64,000 bases of DNA from Pseudoalteromonas sp. CO133X (GTDB lineage Bacteria; Pseudomonadota; Gammaproteobacteria; Enterobacterales; Alteromonadaceae), in NCBI GenBank assembly GCA_004208945.1, contig SGPE01000030.1, positions 434,001-498,000 of the forward strand, read 5' to 3'. The position numbers and the translations under genes were made by a program. Under the pieces are notes generated by a model. It searched no databases, was not told where the DNA came from, and was given only the letters and a program-made list of their open reading frames with translations. Below are positions 25,769-34,354 of the stretch, in pieces. Each line of letters starts with the position of its first letter. Within the stretch, counting starts at the first letter, position 1.

Positions 25769-27268
25769 TTAATGTTCTAATTGACTGCGCTTTTCACCAG
25801 AGAGCATTATAGCCAAGCCACAAGCTGATATCACTACCAACAATAAGCCTGGTATTGCAGCACGGCCAAAATAGCCGGCTTCATAAACACGCCATAAATA
25901 CGTTGAAAGGGTTTCAAACCCTGTCGGGCCTAATAAAAGTGTCGCTTCAAGCTCACGCATTGATTCTAAAAATACCAAAGCCGCGCCGGCAATAATACCG
26001 CGCAGTGTTAAAGGCAAGGTGATACGCATAAATGCTTCACGTGGACTTGCACCTAGTACGCGCGCTGATTTGATTAAGCTTGAATCTAAGTGTTCAGTAC
26101 TAGTACGCACAGAACCAACAGCAAGCGGTAAAAACCGCAGTACATAAGCGATGACCAATAATGCCAATGTTTGATATAAAAGCGGTAATTGTAAGCCACC
26201 ATAAACTAGGGCAGTTCCCATTACGATACCTGGAATACCAAAACCAAAATAGGTTACTCGTTCCATAAAGCGCCCTACTTTACCGCTTAGTGCGGCATGA
26301 GCAACTGGCACAGCAACAACCACAGCTGCAATAGCAGCAATCCCAGAAGCATAAGCCGAATTCCAAGCAATGCTGAAATCAAAATCAGCAATCCCATCAC
26401 GGGCAAGCCATAGGGTAAAAATTGCCAGTGGTAAACATATTGCCAATAACAATACAGGCAAAAATGTTACTAGCATTGCCAGTTTTTGCGCATTTGTTGG
26501 AAATAACATCAGAGCTCGACCATGACGCTCTGACGTGGTTTTAATTTGCGATTCGATGAACAATAAAAAGCCAACTATCACCATTAACTGCAGCGATAAC
26601 ATCGCAGCACGACTTAAACCAAATGCATTGTATTCGACATAGATAACACGGGTGAAGGTATCCAAGCGCATCATCGCCGGCGTGCCAAAATCTGATAGTG
26701 TGTATAGGGCGACCAGTAATGAGCCAGCGGCAATCCCATTAACTACACGCGGAAGAATAACTTTAAACACACTCATGCTCATCGACATACCTAAAGTACG
26801 AGCAGCATTTACCATACTCGCATCGAGGCTAAGTAAAGAAGAACGTGTTGTTAGCATAACAAACGGAAAAGTATACAAGGTCATTACAATGGCAGCACCA
26901 GGTAAGCCATACATAGCTGGGGTTTCAAACCCTAACAGCTGGTTAATTTCACCACCTGGGCCAAATGCCGCATAGAGTGTAAACGCACCAATATAGCTTG
27001 GAATTGCAAGTGGAGCTGCAAATAACACTAACCAAAGCTTTTTAAAAGGAAGTTGTACATAGGCACTAATAAACGCCAGAGGCACGCCAATTAAAATAGA
27101 GCCTAATACAGTTAACACCATAAGCGATAAGGTGTTACCAAGAATTTTTAAATTATGACTATCAAAAACAGCCGTCGCATCACTGGCTAATGTGATCAGA
27201 ATATAAACTGGCACTAACGCCAAAAGCGCTGCAAGCAGCGCCATGGGATAAGAAGCAGGTATGCGCAT
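25769..27268 (-). CDS. fbpB: Fe(3+) ABC transporter permease, fused two-domain (FbpB type)
   Basis: 499 residues with about 12 membrane spans in two homologous halves; each half carries an EAA-type loop for the ATPase (AARTLGMSMSMSVFKVILPRVVNG and SARVLGASPREAFMRITLPLTLRG). This is the fused FbpB/AfuB architecture. It forms the inner-membrane channel of the iron importer. The start overlaps the fbpA stop by one base (TAATG). Confidence 0.92.
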   Translation of the reverse strand: MRIPASYPMALLAALLALVPVYILITLASDATAVFDSHNLKILGNTLSLMVLTVLGSILIGVPLAFISAYVQLPFKKLWLVLFAAPLAIPSYIGAFTLYAAFGPGGEINQLLGFETPAMYGLPGAAIVMTLYTFPFVMLTTRSSLLSLDASMVNAARTLGMSMSMSVFKVILPRVVNGIAAGSLLVALYTLSDFGTPAMMRLDTFTRVIYVEYNAFGLSRAAMLSLQLMVIVGFLLFIESQIKTTSERHGRALMLFPTNAQKLAMLVTFLPVLLLAICLPLAIFTLWLARDGIADFDFSIAWNSAYASGIAAIAAVVVAVPVAHAALSGKVGRFMERVTYFGFGIPGIVMGTALVYGGLQLPLLYQTLALLVIAYVLRFLPLAVGSVRTSTEHLDSSLIKSARVLGASPREAFMRITLPLTLRGIIAGAALVFLESMRELEATLLLGPTGFETLSTYLWRVYEAGYFGRAAIPGLLLVVISACGLAIMLSGEKRSQLEH

Positions 27269-28308
27269 TATAAAACACCGCTACTGCGCATAAGGTCGAG
27301 TGTTGGCCTTAAATCTGCCAATTGAGTTAAATCGATTTTCGGCGGTGAAACATCCGTTAATGCTGGTAAACCAGCTGGTTGTTCAATACCTTGGATCAGT
27401 GGAATTTCATAGGCTTCGCGCGCTAAGTAACTTTGTACTTCTTCACTTAACAAGTAACGCATGAAATTCATTGCATTAGGATTGTCGGTCAGCGATAACA
27501 CACCTGACGCATTTACTAAACAACCGGCATCTTGATTCGTGAACGCAAGGTCTAGGTTAGCATCTGGTTTACCTGACTTAAGACGTAATGTGTAATAATG
27601 ATTTGCAAAACCAATATCAACTTCACCACGTTCAACCGCCATCACTACACCAAGCTCACCCGCATAGGTTTTTGAGCGCTTTTGAACTTTCTTAAGCCAT
27701 TTAGCTGTTTTATCTTCACCTTCAAGAATACGCATTGCTGTTACAAACGATTGAAATGACGCATAAGCCGGTGCCCAGCCGATTGATAAATCGCTATCTG
27801 CAATCGCCATAATACTATCTGGGATCTGATCTTTGCTAAGGCGCTTAGTGTTATAAGGTAATGTACGAATGCGACCTGTCACTGGAGCCCAACCAGGGTA
27901 GCGAAACTGTGGTTGTAACTGTGTTTCTAAATCACTTGGTAAAGGTTTAGCCAGACCAGCGTCTGTAACTAAGCCAATTGCACCAGAATCAACGGCCCAA
28001 AATAAATCAGCACGTTTTACACCCGCTTTTGCTTCCGCAACAATCATATTAGCTAATGCTGCAGTAGGCCCACGTCGAATCGATAAATTAAGTTTTGGGT
28101 TTTTCTTTTGGATTGATTGCAGTACATTTTCATACAAACCGCCTTCGCCGCGGCCTAAATATAATGTTAAATCACCCTCAAGGGCTGGTAAGTCTTTCAC
28201 TGAAATTGGGCTTGCAACAGTCGCTGCAAAGGCTTGTGATAGAGGTAGCGGCATTGCGCCCACTACCCCAAACGCAGCCAGGCCTTGAATAAAGGTCCTA
28301 CGCTTCAC
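27268..28308 (-). CDS. fbpA: Fe(3+) ABC transporter periplasmic binding protein (FbpA type), Tat signal
   Basis: 346 residues. The N-terminus carries twin arginines (MKRRTFIQGLAAFG), a Tat-export motif, then a signal ending AFAA. The mature protein is a family-1 extracellular solute-binding protein: GDLTLYLGRGEGGLYENVLQSIQKKNP, ADLFWAVDSGAIG, LPYNTKRLSKDQIPDS and GFANHYYTLRLKSG. The adjacent tyrosines at 238-239 match the iron-ligating Tyr-Tyr pair of FbpA. Tat export, which moves folded proteins, would suit metal loading. Directly downstream of the uncharacterised first gene, overlapping its stop by one base. Confidence 0.9.
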   Translation of the reverse strand: MKRRTFIQGLAAFGVVGAMPLPLSQAFAATVASPISVKDLPALEGDLTLYLGRGEGGLYENVLQSIQKKNPKLNLSIRRGPTAALANMIVAEAKAGVKRADLFWAVDSGAIGLVTDAGLAKPLPSDLETQLQPQFRYPGWAPVTGRIRTLPYNTKRLSKDQIPDSIMAIADSDLSIGWAPAYASFQSFVTAMRILEGEDKTAKWLKKVQKRSKTYAGELGVVMAVERGEVDIGFANHYYTLRLKSGKPDANLDLAFTNQDAGCLVNASGVLSLTDNPNAMNFMRYLLSEEVQSYLAREAYEIPLIQGIEQPAGLPALTDVSPPKIDLTQLADLRPTLDLMRSSGVL

Positions 28309-29120
28309 TAAAATACATCCTTACGTGCTTTTTCGGCTTCTTCTAATAACACCTTAGCGCGATCTAGTTTTTCTTGCATATCGACAACCACTGCACGTAC
28401 TTGGTCAACAGACCCTTTATCTGAAATAGCTTTTGGCAGGGTTACATTAAAATCTTTTTCGAGAACTTCTACTAACTTCGCATCTTTTTCGATTAGTGTA
28501 CCTTCAACACCTTCGAATAAATGAAGGTAAGTATCGTGTACAATCTGTGTTGCTTCTTCGCTTAAACGCTCTGCATATTTTGCAACAACACGATCTAACT
28601 TGTGTTTAATTTCATCAATTGTTGCACTTTGCGTCATTGTTTCAGAAGCCGTTGCTTTTACAGCTTTTAATAAACCTTTTTGCTGGAAGTCGGCAGCCAG
28701 TTTAACAGCTCCTAAACCTTGCCACAAGGCAGCATTCAAGGCCTTTTGGTGCGTACGTACTTCACTTGCAGGCTTTTTATCATCAATGGCCATTTTAATG
28801 CCATAGATACTCTGCCAAATTGATGCATAAACCGGTACGTAGTTTGTTTCTATCGCACTGTGAAACTTCACCGATTCCCAATATTCGAGTAGGTCATCGC
28901 TTTTTACCGCTTTTGCACCTTTTGTTTCGTAATCGGTTACCAAAGTGTCTACTTTGCCGATCATCCACTCTACGTCCTCAGAATAATCTTTTAAATTTTC
29001 TTTTAGATGATTAACGTGCTCACCAATTGGGCCATTTGCCAATACAGGTTGGGCAATAAAAGTAGATGCTAATACTAGGCTAAGGCCTAGCGTTTTCACG
29101 GTGTTTAACGCTAATTTCAT
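28308..29120 (-). CDS. Uncharacterised periplasmic protein leading the Fe(3+) ABC operon
   Basis: 270 residues. Signal peptide (MKLALNTVKTLGLSLVLAS...VLA) and an almost entirely helical mature protein. It has DYSEDVEWMIGKVDTLVTDYE, EYWESVKFHSAIETNYVPVYASIWQSI, and near the C-terminus LFEGVEGTLIEKDAKLVEVLEKDFNVTLP. The last stretch, F-E-G-x-E followed by D-x-x-L-V-x-x-x-E, recalls the helical extracytoplasmic domains of FTR1 fusion proteins and EfeO. If that likeness holds, it could be an iron-binding or ferric-handling helper that passes iron to FbpA. First gene downstream of a Fur-box match and translationally coupled to fbpA. Function unproven. Confidence 0.72.
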   Translation of the reverse strand: MKLALNTVKTLGLSLVLASTFIAQPVLANGPIGEHVNHLKENLKDYSEDVEWMIGKVDTLVTDYETKGAKAVKSDDLLEYWESVKFHSAIETNYVPVYASIWQSIYGIKMAIDDKKPASEVRTHQKALNAALWQGLGAVKLAADFQQKGLLKAVKATASETMTQSATIDEIKHKLDRVVAKYAERLSEEATQIVHDTYLHLFEGVEGTLIEKDAKLVEVLEKDFNVTLPKAISDKGSVDQVRAVVVDMQEKLDRAKVLLEEAEKARKDVF

Positions 29121-29144
29121 AGGGAGACATCCAAGTTTCTAATT

Positions 29145-29163
29145 GTAAATGATAGCCATTATC
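29145..29163. promoter_or_regulatory. Fur box before the iron-transport operon
   Basis: GTAAATGATAGCCATTATC agrees with the 19-bp consensus GATAATGATAATCATTATC at 15 positions. It is about 25 bases upstream of the first ATG of the iron operon, so Fe-loaded Fur would block transcription. Confidence 0.8.
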
Positions 29164-29214
29164 ATATACGTATAGATTGCCTAAATCAATTGCTATAAAG
29201 CACTGATTACAGAT

Positions 29215-29670
29215 TTACACATTTTTATTTAAGTGATTGGAAAGCTTAGTAAGAATGTTAAAAAATTGTGTTAATTCATGATTATCTAAGCCACTAACTA
29301 AATGTGCTTGCCATGCGATTGCTTCGGGTACAATTTGTTCATGTAAACAGGCCCCTTTTTTAGACAACATAAGCAGGTTTGCACGTTTATCTATCGGGTC
29401 TGGCTGCGCCGTTAAGAGCTCTCTTGCTAATAGTGACTTTACTGCACGGGATACAGTCGATTTATCCATTTGTGCCATATCACACAAAGCTTTTGAACTA
29501 CACTGACCATATTGAGCAAGATTGGCAATAACGCGCCATTGCGGCACCGTTAAATCAAATTGTTGTTCATATAGTTCACTAAACTGATCACTCATTTGCA
29601 CAGCTATATTAGTGAGTGAGTAAGGTAAGAATTTTTGTAAATCGAGTGTTGGCTGTTTATCTGTTGTCAT
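29215..29670 (-). CDS. MarR-family transcriptional regulator, divergent from hmgA
   Basis: 151 residues with the MarR winged helix: NIAVQMSDQFSELYEQQFDLTVPQWRVIANLAQYGQCSSKALCDMAQMDKSTVSRAVKSLLARELL (recognition helix DKSTVSRAVKSL, about 68-79), then a wing with DPIDKRANLLMLSKKG, where the D-x-R of the wing loop is present. It dimerises through its terminal helices and usually represses. It is divergent from hmgA, and an 18-bp palindrome lies between the two starts, so it probably controls homogentisate catabolism, perhaps with homogentisate or another phenolic as inducer (inference). Confidence 0.9.
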   Translation of the reverse strand: MTTDKQPTLDLQKFLPYSLTNIAVQMSDQFSELYEQQFDLTVPQWRVIANLAQYGQCSSKALCDMAQMDKSTVSRAVKSLLARELLTAQPDPIDKRANLLMLSKKGACLHEQIVPEAIAWQAHLVSGLDNHELTQFFNILTKLSNHLNKNV

Positions 29671-29725
29671 GGCTTCACTACTGTCAAAGAATGTTTACAT
29701 AATGAAATTCAGTGTGGTTTGAATT

Positions 29726-29743
29726 TACTCTCACATGAGAGTA
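29726..29743. promoter_or_regulatory. MarR-type operator between marR-like gene and hmgA
   Basis: Palindrome TACTCTCA-CA-TGAGAGTA with perfect 8-bp arms, 30 bases before the hmgA ATG and in the divergent promoter region. The size and symmetry are typical of MarR dimer sites. Confidence 0.6.
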
Positions 29744-29773
29744 TCTTACCTAAAACCTTTCAGGAGTCTAGTG

Positions 29774-31078
29774 ATGAATAACGAATTACAATATATGACA
29801 GGCTTTGGTAATGAATTTGAAACCGAAGCATTACCCGGTGCATTACCTATCGGTCAATTCAGCCCACAAAAAGTAAAATACGATTTATATGCTGAGCAGT
29901 TCAGCACAACGGCATTTACAGCGCCCCGTGCTGATAACCGACGAACATGGTTTTACCGCATTCGCCCATCAGTTGTACAAGGTGATTACACGCCAATTGA
30001 TAATGGCCTTATTCGCACCGCTCCTATCACAGAAGCACCAACGCCACCCACCATGCTACGTTGGGATCCAATTGAAATACCTGAAAAGCCAACTGATTTT
30101 ATTGATGGTTTAGTCACCATGGCTGCCAACGGCAGTGCCAATGCACAAACAGGTATTGGTATTCATATTTATGTAGCCAATAAATCAATGCAAAACCGTT
30201 ACTTTTATAATGCAGATGGTGAAATGTTGTTTGTGCCGCAACACGGTGAGCTATTGCTGAGAACCGAGTGCGGTAAACTGACCATTCGTGCAGGTGAAAT
30301 TGCAGTTATTCCTCGAGGGATTAAATTTGCAGTTGATTTATTAACAGATACAGCCCGTGGCTATATTTGTGAAAACTATGGCCATGCCTATATTTTACCA
30401 GAACGCGGCCCAGTGGGTGCTAATGGTTATGCTAATGATCGTGACTTCCACTACCCTGTAGCCGCTTTCGAAGATGTAGAAGGTGATTTCGAACTAGTTG
30501 CTAAATTTAATGGCAATATGTTCCGTTGTGATATAGGCCATTCTCCTTTGGATGTGGTTGCTTGGACGGGTAATAGTGCACCTTACAAATATGATCTTGC
30601 CCGTTTCAATGTTATGAATACGGTAAGTTATGACCACCCAGATCCATCAATCTTCACCGTATTGACATCACCATCGGGGACTGAGGGGGTTGCTAATATC
30701 GACTTTGCTATTTTCCCACCTCGTTGGATGGTTGCAGAGAATACATTCCGCCCACCTTATTATCACCGTAATATTATGAGTGAATTTATGGGCTTAATCG
30801 AAGGTGTGTATGATGCGAAAGAGCATGGTTTTGTGCCAGGTGGCTCAAGTTTACATAATTGTATGTCGCCACATGGTCCAGAAGCTGATGTATTTGAAAA
30901 AGCCTCAAATGCTGATCTTCAACCACAACGCTACGAAAATACCTTGGCATTTATGTTCGAATCACGTTACGTTATTTCACCAACAAAATATGCCCTTGAA
31001 GGTAAAGAGCGTCAGCCTAATTACACAGACTGTTGGCGTACTATTAAAAAACATTTCACTGGTAAACAGGACGCATAA
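29774..31078 (+). CDS. hmgA: Homogentisate 1,2-dioxygenase
   Basis: Non-haem Fe(II) enzyme that opens the ring of homogentisate to maleylacetoacetate in tyrosine and phenylalanine breakdown. 434 residues, the family length. Starts YMTGFGNEFETEALPGALP (conserved N-terminus), and the metal-site region is intact: PPYYHRNIMSEFMGLIEGVYDAKEHGFVPGGSSLHNCMSPHGPE (iron His/Glu ligands). The ATG at 29774 was chosen because CAGGAG lies seven bases before it; the longer frame from 29735 has no such site. Overlaps maiA by one base. Confidence 0.97.
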   Translation: MNNELQYMTGFGNEFETEALPGALPIGQFSPQKVKYDLYAEQFSTTAFTAPRADNRRTWFYRIRPSVVQGDYTPIDNGLIRTAPITEAPTPPTMLRWDPIEIPEKPTDFIDGLVTMAANGSANAQTGIGIHIYVANKSMQNRYFYNADGEMLFVPQHGELLLRTECGKLTIRAGEIAVIPRGIKFAVDLLTDTARGYICENYGHAYILPERGPVGANGYANDRDFHYPVAAFEDVEGDFELVAKFNGNMFRCDIGHSPLDVVAWTGNSAPYKYDLARFNVMNTVSYDHPDPSIFTVLTSPSGTEGVANIDFAIFPPRWMVAENTFRPPYYHRNIMSEFMGLIEGVYDAKEHGFVPGGSSLHNCMSPHGPEADVFEKASNADLQPQRYENTLAFMFESRYVISPTKYALEGKERQPNYTDCWRTIKKHFTGKQDA

Positions 31079-31707
31079 TGAAACTTTATAGCTATTTTCG
31101 TTCATCTGCTGCATACCGAGTGCGCATTGCCCTTAATTTGAAGAACATTGATCACGAGCTGGTGACAGTTAACTTATTAAAATCAGAGCAACAAAGTGAC
31201 GAGTACCTAGCAAAAAACCCACAAGGTTTATTACCTGCACTTGAAACTGAGCAGGGTGTACTTGCTCAGTCTCTGGCTATTTTAGAGTGGCTTGAAGAAA
31301 CGCACCCAGACACACCGCTTTTGACTGGTGATGCATGGCAAAAAGCTCAGATCCGCAATTTATGTTATGCCGTAGCGTGTGATATCCATCCTATTGATAA
31401 TTTGCGCGTATTAAAGTACTTAGCTAACGATCTTGGTGTTGATGAAGACGCAAAAACAACTTGGTATAAGCATTGGGTAGAAGTTGGTTTTCAAAGCATC
31501 GAAAAGCTACTTGATGAAGCGAACACTTTTTGTGTTGGTGACAAACCAACGCTTGCTGATGTGTGCCTTGTACCGCAAGTATTTAATGCACTGCGCTTTA
31601 AGGTCGATATGACTAAATACCCTAAGATTGCAGCTGTCTACGAGCAATGTAATAAGCTTGATGCTTTTATTGATGCTGCGCCGCAGAATCAACCTGATGC
31701 AGTTTAA
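31078..31707 (+). CDS. maiA: Maleylacetoacetate isomerase (zeta-class GST)
   Basis: 209 residues. N-terminal thioredoxin-like glutathione domain with SSAAYRVRIALNLKNI (active-site loop; the Cys of the usual SSCS motif is Ala here, as in some bacterial homologues) and NPQGLLPALE, then an all-helical C-terminal domain. It isomerises maleylacetoacetate to fumarylacetoacetate with glutathione, the next step after HmgA. Coupled to hmgA (TAATG). Fumarylacetoacetase and the 4-hydroxyphenylpyruvate dioxygenase gene are not in the window. Confidence 0.93.
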   Translation: MKLYSYFRSSAAYRVRIALNLKNIDHELVTVNLLKSEQQSDEYLAKNPQGLLPALETEQGVLAQSLAILEWLEETHPDTPLLTGDAWQKAQIRNLCYAVACDIHPIDNLRVLKYLANDLGVDEDAKTTWYKHWVEVGFQSIEKLLDEANTFCVGDKPTLADVCLVPQVFNALRFKVDMTKYPKIAAVYEQCNKLDAFIDAAPQNQPDAV

Positions 31708-31733
31708 TTAAACTAACTTGCAAGGAACAAAGT

Positions 31734-31760
31734 AAAGGCCCGTTAATATCGGGCCTTTTA
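31734..31760 (+). terminator. Terminator of the hmgA-maiA operon
   Basis: AAAGGCCCG-TTAATAT-CGGGCCTTT stem with a short T run, 27 bases after the maiA stop. It also lies just past the 3' end of the convergent TIGR02647-like gene. Confidence 0.85.
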
Positions 31761-31773
31761 AATTTTATCTTTT

Positions 31774-32004
31774 CTAACTGAGCGCTGAATTAATAACGCT
31801 TACATGCTTGATCAAATCCAGTCCTAAATCCGTTAAATAGCCACCATCTGGACTATCAGTAATGCCTTTATCATAAAGGCGCTTTGCAGCATCCCTTATT
31901 GAAGTATCTGCATCTGAGTGGATTTTAATACCCTGCATTTGTGAATCACGCGGAAACTTTGCAAGAAGCGTTAACTCATCAAGCATATTAGTATCAAATT
32001 GCAT
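31774..32004 (-). CDS. TIGR02647-family small protein
   Basis: 76 residues. The sequence follows the family pattern closely: (F)DELTLLAKF at the start, GIKIHSDADTSIRDAAKRLYDKGITDSPDGGYLTDLG in the middle. No transmembrane or signal segment, so cytosolic. Function unknown in the family. AGGAGA precedes the ATG. Monocistronic. Confidence 0.85.
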   Translation of the reverse strand: MQFDTNMLDELTLLAKFPRDSQMQGIKIHSDADTSIRDAAKRLYDKGITDSPDGGYLTDLGLDLIKHVSVINSALS

Positions 32005-32098
32005 GTGTTCTCCTTTTTATTATAGATATGTGTATTTTTATAGTAACAAGGATTAAGCTTAGTGTAGTTATATAAAACTGCATACACAGAGGTACATT

Positions 32099-32395
32099 TT
32101 GAGTCTATTAAAGCATACGTTTTTAATGTTTAGTATTTTATTTTCAGTGAGCTCAATCGCAAGAGATAAGCCTGTTGTTGTATTTGATTCTCAAGATATA
32201 TATGACCAATCAAAGCTGTGTTGGTATGACAACAAACGCTACACTGAGGGCGCAATTATTCAGATAGGTCAAAGCGAGCTCGTTTGTGCAGCAAAGCATA
32301 CACACTTTAACAACAGCGAGTTATCTTGGTTAAGAATTGACAAAGATGGCAACATTATGAGACCACGTCCAGCAAAAACTATTCGTGTTAACTAG
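32099..32395 (+). CDS. DUF1496 (YnjH-like) periplasmic small protein
   Basis: 98 residues. N-terminal signal peptide (HTFLMFSILFSVSSIA), then the DUF1496 core CWYDNKRYTEGAIIQIGQSELVCA with its two conserved cysteines (likely a disulphide). Exported; function unknown. The start is TTG at 32099, with AGAGG six bases upstream; an internal ATG would shorten the signal peptide. Confidence 0.78.
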   Translation: MSLLKHTFLMFSILFSVSSIARDKPVVVFDSQDIYDQSKLCWYDNKRYTEGAIIQIGQSELVCAAKHTHFNNSELSWLRIDKDGNIMRPRPAKTIRVN

Positions 32396-32462
32396 ATCTG
32401 TAAATAGCAAAGGTAGCGGTTCTAAGTTAGAATGCACTGGTTTAAAGTTATAAAGAAGAGTC

Positions 32463-32729
32463 ATGGACAATCAACCTAACAATCCTCTACATGGTGTTAA
32501 ACTCGCTGATATCGTAACTAAGCTGCAAGAAAAGCTTGGTTGGGATGGTTTGGCGGCGCATATTGATGTGCGCTGTTTTCAAAATGATCCAAGTGTTAAA
32601 TCAAGCCTCAAGTTTTTACGCAAAACACCTTGGGCACGCGAAAAGGTAGAGCAATTATACATTGATACCTTTTCTAATACCTCTAACGATGACGACGCAC
32701 CGTTCCAATGGAAAAGTATAAAAAAGTAG
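32463..32729 (+). CDS. VF530 family (DUF2132) small protein
   Basis: 88 residues matching the VF530 fold family first described from Vibrio fischeri: NPLHGVKLADIVTKLQEKLGWDGLAAHIDVRCFQNDPSVKSSLKFLRKTPWAREKVEQLYI. Cytosolic, all-alpha, suggested as DNA-binding in the family name but not experimentally clear to me. The ATG is preceded by AAAGAAGAGTC. Its stop lies two bases from the convergent kinase gene stop. Confidence 0.85.
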   Translation: MDNQPNNPLHGVKLADIVTKLQEKLGWDGLAAHIDVRCFQNDPSVKSSLKFLRKTPWAREKVEQLYIDTFSNTSNDDDAPFQWKSIKK

Positions 32730-32731
32730 CG

Positions 32732-34354
32732 TTAAGCCTGCTCTGAGGTTATCACCGAAAGTGATTTCGGTGATACTTCAACCACCAGCTTATCGGCCGT
32801 TTTAACTTCACCATCTATCACATAACTCAACGGTTCATCCGCACTTATAGTCACTTCTCTTGCATTTGTGTGATGGCTGTCAATCGCGAAACTTGTTTGC
32901 GTAATACTCGAGAAAACCAATTCGGCAATACTCAAGGTGCTTGCTTTTGAATCTGTATTAGGTGTTAACCAATTCACATCTAATAGACCATCTTGATGAT
33001 CAGGCTGACCCGCTGACTGAGCCAACAAAGTAGTAAAAGGTGCTGCATTTGCCACAATCAAACTTGTGGTATTAATCACTTGCGGCTCATTACTGTCGAT
33101 TGTCACTGTATAGTCCTGTGCTTCATGCTCTCCCAACGCCTGCCAAAAGCCTTGCAAGTACGCAAGTTGACCAGATTCATTCTTGGCTTCACGGTGGGCT
33201 TTTTCAATCATTTGTTGCTCGAACCCTACACCGGCTAAAAGTAACATTCTTTCGCCATTACAAACCGCTGTATCAATGCGCGTCGCCTGTCCTTCTATAA
33301 TTAATTCACAGGCTTGCTCAACGGGAATAATTTTTGACTTAATTCCCATTAAAACATGGGCAAGCGCATTTGCTGTACCAAGCGGGATGATACCTAGTTT
33401 ACAATCTGTATTAACCAATACTGTAGCAACCTCTGTCACAGTTCCATCGCCACCACATGCAATGATTACATCAGGTTGTGACTTTATCGCCTCTTTGGCA
33501 AGCTCTGTTCCATTTGTATCCTTAGTGGTTGTATTTACAGTAAGATCATAATATTGCGATAATCGTGAGGTTATTTGCTTATTTTTAGATTCCCATAATT
33601 TGGTGCCCGAAACTGGGTTTGCAATTAACACAGCTTTATTTTTAATTAATAAATCGCCATTTCGATGACGACGAACTAGATGGCGCAATTGGCGCTTATT
33701 TAAATTTGCAGTTTCGCGGGTTTCTTTAATTTTCAATAGAATGTCGTGCACATCTGCATCTTTATTTTGACTTAACAGATAAGCAGCCATCACAAAAACG
33801 GAGCGTCCACGGCCAAGAGCACAATGAACGACAACACGGCGGTCTTGTTTAACCTGATGATGGATCCAGTTAATTGCTTGGTTTAATTGTGCCCTAGTTG
33901 GCACACTATGATCTAAAATTGGGATATTTAAATAACGAATATTTTCTTGAGTAGATGACCACTCAAGCCCATCAAATTCACATGTAACATCTAAAATAGC
34001 TGTTATGCCCATCTCTTTCATAGTGTCTATGTCAGAGGGGAATAAACGGCATGCTAAAAATAACTGCTCGTCAATTTGCTGTAATGGCGGAACTTTGTCA
34101 TTTTTGCGAGACCAAGCATTGTATAGTTGTGCACCCATCAGAAAAGGGATAAATGCCCAGCGGATATAAATGGGAATAACGCCATTTTCACGCTTACGAA
34201 ATATACGTGCCAAGTTAAAGAAATAAGCACCGCTTACGAGAAGTAAAGATAAAGCAGTCCAGTAAAAAAATAACGCAAAATAAATAGCCTTAACGCTCAA
34301 CCCTGCAATTATAAATGCAATTCCCAGCGCCAAATAACTTATAGCAGCCCACAT
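32732..34354 (-). CDS. Dual-specificity phosphatase / YegS-type lipid kinase fusion, membrane-anchored
   Basis: 540 residues from the ATG at 34354, which has AAGGAGT before it. Three parts: two or more membrane spans (about 1-45) with a short amphipathic extension (to about 80); a phosphatase domain of the DSP type (about 90-230) with the catalytic loop HCALGRGRS (Cys178, H-C-x5-R); then a diacylglycerol/lipid kinase catalytic domain (about 240-350) with IANPVSGTKLWESKN and CGGDGTVTEVATVL, followed by the YegS-like second lobe (QQMIEKAHREAKNESGQLAYLQGFW, AAPFTTLLAQSAGQPDHQDGLLDVNWLTP). Phosphatase and lipid kinase in one chain suggest coupled turnover of phospholipid headgroups or lipid phosphates at the inner membrane (inference). 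Confidence 0.88.
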   Translation of the reverse strand: MWAAISYLALGIAFIIAGLSVKAIYFALFFYWTALSLLLVSGAYFFNLARIFRKRENGVIPIYIRWAFIPFLMGAQLYNAWSRKNDKVPPLQQIDEQLFLACRLFPSDIDTMKEMGITAILDVTCEFDGLEWSSTQENIRYLNIPILDHSVPTRAQLNQAINWIHHQVKQDRRVVVHCALGRGRSVFVMAAYLLSQNKDADVHDILLKIKETRETANLNKRQLRHLVRRHRNGDLLIKNKAVLIANPVSGTKLWESKNKQITSRLSQYYDLTVNTTTKDTNGTELAKEAIKSQPDVIIACGGDGTVTEVATVLVNTDCKLGIIPLGTANALAHVLMGIKSKIIPVEQACELIIEGQATRIDTAVCNGERMLLLAGVGFEQQMIEKAHREAKNESGQLAYLQGFWQALGEHEAQDYTVTIDSNEPQVINTTSLIVANAAPFTTLLAQSAGQPDHQDGLLDVNWLTPNTDSKASTLSIAELVFSSITQTSFAIDSHHTNAREVTISADEPLSYVIDGEVKTADKLVVEVSPKSLSVITSEQA

